Source of the DNA: Siphonodentalium dalli
Taxonomy: Eukaryota; Mollusca; Scaphopoda; Gadilida; Siphonodentaliidae
Direction of reading: 5' to 3'
Length of the DNA: 64,000 bases
NCBI GenBank assembly: GCA_032622095.1
Contig: CP136062.1
Coordinates: 162,314,875-162,378,874, forward strand
Shown: positions 58,586 to 64,000 of the stretch, piece by piece
Layout: the number at the start of each line of letters is the position of its first letter
How positions within the stretch are numbered: the first letter of the stretch is position 1
Position numbers and translations under genes: made by a program
The notes under the pieces: model-generated
Databases searched by the model: none
Seen by the model: the letters and a program-made list of their open reading frames with translations, nothing else
What the model was told of the DNA's origin: nothing

Positions 58586-61240
58586 ATATCTGATTCCATG
58601 GAATCTGACCATTATTTAATTTTGTATTCAAATATTAGCAATATTCCATATAAATGTATAGGCGATTCAATTCTGTATATGATCCGCAAATTATTCTCAG
58701 CTCACAATGAGCTTCGCATAATGAACAATAATCAGCAAATATTTGTAGACAAAACTACCCCTTGTCCATGCAGCTTCCCTGAATATATGTGTATACACAC
58801 TGCATTCTACTAATAGCATATTTTCATGCGTATCTATATATTATCGTGCACTATTTTCCAAATGGAAAGTAAGCTGTGGTGGCTCTGTCAATTAAACGAG
58901 CACTGAAAACTCAGCTTCGGCTTCTTGAGAGCCATCTGACCTCGATAAAAAATCGAACTGGCATTCAAATTCCATGCCTGGCTGATTAGCCCCGAACTGT
59001 TCAAAAGTTCGACCGTCGTCAACAGACGTCATAACCGAATGGAAGCATTCGACATCTGAATCGAAAGATTCATTAATTATAAAATAAGCTTAAATGAGCT
59101 CGTACTCGGAACCGGGTGCGTTACAGAACACACAATGAACACATACGTCATCACCGAATAGAATAATTCGACATCTGAATCGAAAGATTCATTATAAAAT
59201 AAGCGTAAATGAGCAACACAAAATGAACACCCGCTTTTGATAACCTGTTAAGTTTCATTTCATCAAATGATCGTTCCAAAATTATTAATTCAGTCAAACC
59301 TCTTATTTCAACAACATCATCCTAATGCCATCAACCCTTTATTGTTGTATGTAAAACTTTGTGTGAAAACATATCTCTCAAACGTTCGACCGTCGTCAAC
59401 AGACGTCAAAACCGAATGGAAGAATTCGACATCTGAATCGAAAGATTCATTAATTATAAAATAAGCTTAAATGAGCTCGTATCTGGAACTGGGTGCGTTA
59501 CAGAACACATAATGAACACATACGTTATCACCGAATAGAAGAATTCGACATCTGGATCGAAAGATTCATTATAAAATAAGCGTAAATGAGCAACATAAAA
59601 TGAACACCCGCTTTTGATAAACCGTGTTAGTTACATTTCATCAAATGATCTTTCCAAAAATATTAATTCAGTCGAACCTCTTATTTCAACAAAATCATCA
59701 AAATGCCATCACCCCTTTATTGTTGTATGTAAAACTTTGTGTGTAAACAGATCGTTCTGTCAAACACTATCTGAGTTGACAGTATTTTGCCAACCAAACT
59801 GGTCAAGAATTCGACATCTGAATCAAAAGATTCGAAAGTAACGCACGTTTACTTTAACGTTTCTCTGGCCAAATGTTTCTTTACATGTACATGTAACAAC
59901 CGATTAAAGCTATTATGAATGCTTTCATTCCTTCCATAGGATATTATGATAACTCCGCATTGCATGTCCCAGTATAAGTAAAATCGGAAAATTTAATTAT
60001 AGCATGCATGGTTCCCAATCGCTTTATATTTTCAGCAATGATGAAGCCAAAATTTCAAGTTATAAATCAGTGTGAACTCCTGTTCTTCACAATTCGAACA
60101 AACCGCGATTCCGTCATCAAAAACAGTATCTATACTGATCGATTGATCCTCGCGTATCGTAAGTACTTCGAGTTCCATCATTACTTTGGTAGATACTAAA
60201 CCGACTGAACGTATCACATATGGTACAACATTATATAAACAGTATTTAACCCTTGAATTACACAGTATCTAACTCCAGAAAGTTGATACCATCTAAATCC
60301 ACGATATTTCCACTGAAACTAGCTCTGCAAATTATAAATGATGATTATGCCACGCGTGTGTAAAATTGTCTTGTTTCATACATAGACAAGACAAGATGAT
60401 AGAAACATCTTCGTATTTACAATATTTCTTGAAAACATGATGATTGCTATGATAACAACCTAATACAAGTCATTTCTTGCCATTACGATGTTTTGCAATT
60501 GTTAAAGATTTACTACCATTGGAGTATTGCACGATTCAGAAATACCACCTTTCTCTGAGGTTTTTCAATTTCTTCTGAAATAAATTCCGAATTGTCCAAA
60601 GCGCAGACTTATTATTTTTAAGATTCATGCACTCAGGTTCTGACAAATGGGATAACATTGTCATTTCGTATGATAGATAACATTCAAATATGCCAAAGGC
60701 TGTTATGAACCAATTTCTCGTCGGTCGTGAATGATTTAATTCCCAAGATCATAGAACGAAAATCATTCGATTCTAGAGAAACTATATAGTTTCTAAAATA
60801 CTTATCTGTGTAACTGAATAGATGGCTATTACTAAGATAAGAAAGCCCGACAAGGATCAGCTTTTTCCACAGGCAAAACCTTGCCCTTCATGCGATGTCC
60901 CCTCACTTCCGATCCCAAAATTATGGATATTTGACAGCTGGTGTAACATCTTCTTCAGGGTCCAAATCGTCTCGAAATCCAACACCTTATCCCCTTGCAA
61001 ATATTGATCATTGATGCATGTTTGTTAAAAGTATCAGCTTTGTAATGGTCCAGCTCCGAATTTATTGCATAATGTGTCCCGTTACATTCTTATGCTTAAT
61101 TTCACTGAAGGTTTGTCCATTTTTCCTCAAGCTATATATACGCTGACTAACAGATGAAGCGTCAGTAGTATTGGCCGTCACTCTGGCCACCCCATGGACC
61201 AGAGTGACGACGAGCGAGGGGTGGGCCATAGTAGTAGTAA
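58586..61240. other. Non-coding stretch with one tandem duplication
   Basis: No gene is supported. It includes the 377-bp duplication listed separately. Confidence 0.45.
59000..59760. repeat. 377-bp tandem duplication
   Basis: TCGACCGTCGTCAACAGACGTC-like sequence starts both copies (about 59011 and 59388). Each copy holds two TTCGACATCTGAATCGAAAG modules and ends with AGTCAAACCTCTTATTTCAA-type sequence. Confidence 0.85.
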
Positions 61241-61526
61241 TGGGGGCCACTATGGCCCAGTATCCCCCAGACATGGCCACTATGGCCCAGTACCCCCCCA
61301 GACATGGCCACTATGGCCCAGTACCCCCAGACATGGCCACTATGGCCCAGTACCCCACAGACATGGCCACTATGGCCCAGTACCCCGCAGACATAGTGGC
61401 CATGTCTGTGGGGTACTGGGCCATAGTGGCCATGTCTGGGGGTGCTGGGCCATAGTGGCCATGTCTGGGGGGTACTGGGCCATAGTGGCCATGTCTGGGG
61501 GGTACTGGGCCATATTGGCCCCCACA
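61241..61526. repeat. Foldback minisatellite with ~30-bp units
   Basis: Five units with ACATGGCCACTATGGCCCAG run rightwards, then four inverted units (CTGGGCCATAGTGGCCATGT) follow, around an axis near 61398. The unit also contains the small palindrome GGCCACTATGGCC. Step lengths are 29-31 bp. Long ORFs on both strands (about 120 codons) are artefacts. Confidence 0.92.
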
Positions 61527-61559
61527 TCATTTATTTTTCAAAAACAAGAACAAGAACAA

Positions 61560-61786
61560 TGAACAATAATATATTATTATACATCAATAATATTAACAAA
61601 GAACAATAATTTATGTACAAAACGAGGTCTCAGATTTGAAGAAACTTAATTGAACATCCTACAACATCCTACGCTGAATCAATAACAAAAGAGTCTATTT
61701 TGTGGAGTTGTTGACACATTCGTTGTTATCTGGTCGTCGTCTTCTTTGCGTTGTATGTATATCAGCCGTCGATGTCCTGGTGAAGT
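61560..61786. other. AT-rich spacer between foldback and Polinton-like module
   Basis: No gene is seen. AATAATATATTATTATACAT and similar low-complexity sequence. A Polinton terminus was not recognised, so the left end of that element is unknown. Confidence 0.45.
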
Positions 61787-62260
61787 TTAATTCAACGGCA
61801 AATTTGCTTTTCTGTATAATCGACCATAGTGCTTTCCAAACCATCGAACTATTGTTCTGTCATTCTTGAAGAAATCCCGAGAATTGAATAATCTTTTCAT
61901 CCTCTTTCCTTTCATCATGTGGTGGAGTGCGAATATACAATATAATCGACACACATTTGTCGCACGATGTTGATATCGTGTTGTATTCATAGTTCATGCT
62001 GATGAGTTCCTTTTTATGAATGGTAACATATATCGTCTCGGTGGTGGTAGTCCAAATGAGTCGAAGTATACAGCTGATCTTCCATTGAATAACATCAATG
62101 TCCAGTGTTCTCATGGCTGATCCGATGAGTGCGTGTTCACAATATATGCTTGAATATGCTGTGGTTTCTTCTCTGGTAACAGATCTCTAGCACAAACATG
62201 TGTGTTAAGTTTACACAACCAGGAATTGTCCAGAATATATTGAAGTTCAGTTGTCTGCAT
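61787..62260 (-). pseudogene. Adenovirus-type cysteine protease, Maverick/Polinton-like
   Basis: The frame opens at an ATG at 62260, 14 nt inside the end of the upstream ORF, and spans 157 codons to a TAA at 61787. It carries the layout of the adenain-like virion maturation protease: WLCKLNTHVCARDLLP and AYIVNTHSS precede an EHW with the catalytic His (about 62108). FDSFGLPP with the acidic residue is near 62060. A Gln lies at about 61975, followed by NVCRLYCIFALHHM with the nucleophilic Cys. The usual Gly after that Cys is Arg here. In-frame TGA codons at 62111-62113 (just before the EHW) and 61994-61996 break it. In Polintons and adenoviruses this enzyme cleaves capsid precursors. It is inferred from motif order and from its place behind a capsid gene. 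Confidence 0.75.
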
Positions 62261-62705
62261 CGTTGTAATTCTCTTTGACTCGCTGTGACCACATCAGAGT
62301 CCACTCTGCGTCGAATTTTTTGCGGTTGAGCTCCAAACTGTTTCTCAGATGATCCCACATGACGTATGCTTCGGACTTCTCCTTGCAGTGTGGGTTTAAC
62401 TCCATCAGCTTCGGGAACCATCTTTCCATAACATTGTATATGTCAAGTTTAATCAGCGCCAAGTCGATAAACTGGTTTGTCCAATCATCAGTTGTAGAGA
62501 ACAAACACAGAACATGTTCACGTTGACTAGGATGTTCTATTTTACATCCTTCACAGTTTGCTGACACTTCCTTGCGAATAAGTTCTTGTAGTTCTTCAAT
62601 CATAGCGTTGTTGAGTGTGTCCAAGATCAGGTTTAATCTCGGAGCAAAGTTTTGTGAACATTGGTATTCTTCATAGTAGTTCCATAGCTGTGATGTGAAC
62701 TCCAT
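62247..62705 (-). CDS. Unknown 152-codon protein of the Polinton-like module
   Basis: Intact frame beginning one nucleotide after the stop of the capsid-like gene and ending 14 nt inside the protease frame. Rich in charged and aromatic residues, with a small Cys/His cluster C-E-G-C-K-I-E-H-P-S-Q-R-E-H at about residues 51-64 that could bind metal. No signal peptide or membrane segment. I do not know its function. The tight junctions suggest it is translated from the same message and serves virion assembly or structure. Unlike its neighbours it has no stop or frameshift, so its codons may still have been under selection recently, or it is simply short enough to have escaped damage. Confidence 0.6.
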   Translation of the reverse strand: MEFTSQLWNYYEEYQCSQNFAPRLNLILDTLNNAMIEELQELIRKEVSANCEGCKIEHPSQREHVLCLFSTTDDWTNQFIDLALIKLDIYNVMERWFPKLMELNPHCKEKSEAYVMWDHLRNSLELNRKKFDAEWTLMWSQRVKENYNDADN

Positions 62706-62706
62706 C

Positions 62707-64000
62707 CTAATAGTCAGTAAGCATTTCTCTCAAAGCTGTGATCTCTATTTCACTGTCGAATTCAGCATACACCAAAACGTTGACGGCTGTAGTGAGAGCT
62801 GTCAAGAACTGAAGCTCCAAACGCAGGTTCCCTGTCTTTATAGGATGTAGATGTCCCTCGTCGCTTCCTTGGTCCGGTGTCAAGTCGAAACCCCACAAAC
62901 AATAACCATTCATATATTCTTTTAAATTAATGCCAATTGATTTGTTAACACCAAACATTCATAAAGATTGATACAAAGATAAATATGATCTGAGACATTG
63001 TTTTGTTGCGAAGTTTGGTTCAAATGGACGGTTATGTATTGTATGACCGTCTTGACTAACTTCCAATTTATTCAAACTGAAATGTTTGAAGTGGAATGGA
63101 TTGGTACCCAAATCTCCATTCATATCTTTATTTTCGACCAACGCAATAAAAAGTCTCTTTGGTAATTGTCCTTGAAATAAGTGGTCTTCAATTTTTGATC
63201 TAAGTCCAGTACTAATTGTGAAAGTTTTTATTTCTACTCGTCTGATAGGTAGTTTAATCTTTGACTGGACAATTTCTTGATTTAATTTATTTGAGACCGC
63301 TGGAAAGAGACTAACTGTTCTGACAGGAACACTGCTGATTCGAAAACAATTGGTCCATCCTCGGAGCCAATGAGGCAAAATTTTGATGGTGATCTGTTTA
63401 ATCTGATACGAATTTCAATTCCATTTGGTAAATATTTTTCTTGAAGAAACAGATCAGTGTGTAAGCGTCCACATAGTTCAACAAATTTACTACCACCGAT
63501 CAAACTTTCTCTAGAAGTTAATCCAGCATTGCCACCACCTTTGGTATTCTCTTCAAATTGTTCTGCTGTATCGCCATACCACATTTCTAAATTTGCTAAT
63601 TGATTATCTTTATATTCTGGAGAGTATCCCAACAGATTTTCGAAATATGCTCGGTATGGGTAAGTGTCAGAATTCGAAGTTATCAATTTGTTGTTCAAGT
63701 AAACATCGATACTGCTGAACATGCTATGAAAGAAATTGTTAACAGGTGCTAATTCCGTACCAGCTCCCAAATTAGTTCCATCTTTTTTTGTAATTTTGAA
63801 TTTCACATAAAGATAAGATTGATTAATATCTGTCCACTTTTCGGTTTGAGATGGTATGACAAACTCTATCGGAGCAGAATTATTCAGCGGTGCAATCGGA
63901 TGATTTTCGATCCACTGCGATTCTGACATTGTAGCCACCGTTGGTGGAACATGTGTTATATCAAGTTCCGATTTATTGCATTCGCATGATCCATTTACCA
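62707..64000 (-). pseudogene. Capsid-like gene (F54H12.2 family), partial and broken
   Basis: The open frame runs off the window: codons upstream of the first listed ATG stay open to 64000 and include ELDITHVPPT, so the true start is outside. Recognisable features are HPIAPLNNSAPIEFVIPS, YLYVKFKITKKDG, APVNNFFHSMFSSIDVYLNN, YPYRAYFENLLGYS, then after the break LPIRRVEIKTFTI, NPFHFKHFSLNKLEV, and finally NLRLELQFLTALTTAVNVLV. These match the F54H12.2-like family. In C. elegans that gene sits beside the Maverick-type integrase F54H12.3, so a double-jelly-roll capsid role is inferred. A frameshift lies near 63320-63345 and an in-frame TGA at 62959-62961. About 430 codons are visible. Alternative: a domesticated or unrelated jelly-roll protein, which is less likely given the protease nearby. 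Confidence 0.82.

Noticed and set aside
61162-61562. ~120-codon ORFs on both strands
   Set aside because: Translation of the inverted ~30-bp minisatellite in several frames.

Overview
This is repeat-dominated eukaryotic DNA with no recognisable single-copy host gene. The dispersed tRNA-derived SINEs (one ends in an ATCA repeat and carries a core seen in mollusc SINEs), several LINE lineages, DIRS-like, Ty3/gypsy, TTAA-, TA- and TNA-target DNA elements and a Maverick/Polinton-like fragment suggest a marine invertebrate, most likely a lophotrochozoan and perhaps a mollusc. That assignment is an inference from repeat types, not proof.

Layout: 1-6.9 kb holds a foldback and a 4.7 kb array of a 71-bp minisatellite bracketed by two inverted copies of a TTAA (piggyBac-type) MITE with a striking double-hairpin core. 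7.8-9.8 kb holds decayed LINE pieces around a second TTAA foldback MITE. 10.1-22.3 kb is a transposon nest: two inverted copies (A and B) of one TIR element, each with a 3-bp target duplication. A is split by a young 5.8 kb LTR retrotransposon. B is split by the hairpin MITE, which is itself split by another TTAA-type element. LINE pieces and a SINE lie between A and B.

22.3-31 kb is mostly non-coding, with a second SINE-like sequence, a tandemly tripled Tc1/mariner-type MITE, a duplication and two more hairpin-core elements. 31.3-34 kb is a LINE ORF2 remnant cut by a foldback element with an 8-bp target duplication. 35-45 kb has local duplications, a TIR element and a ~175-bp satellite that changes orientation. 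45.4-48.7 kb is a 122-bp GC-rich array carrying a 10-bp palindrome in nearly every unit. 51-53 kb is dense in short palindromes built on CTTAAG. 54.3-55.1 kb is a DIRS-like RNase H remnant, followed by 530-bp direct repeats. 61.2-61.5 kb is a minisatellite foldback.

The right edge (61.8-64.0 kb, minus strand) is the most gene-like part: a capsid-like gene (F54H12.2 family), an unknown 152-codon ORF and an adenovirus-type cysteine protease reading frame lie nose to tail with 1-nt and 14-nt junctions. This is the virion module of a Maverick/Polinton-like element, broken by one frameshift and three in-frame stops. The LTR element at 10.7-16.5 kb is the other well-preserved module: identical-looking LTRs, an intact gag, a classical -1 frameshift signal, and a pol frame in which protease is fused directly to an integrase tail with reverse transcriptase missing. 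It therefore looks like a recently moved non-autonomous element.
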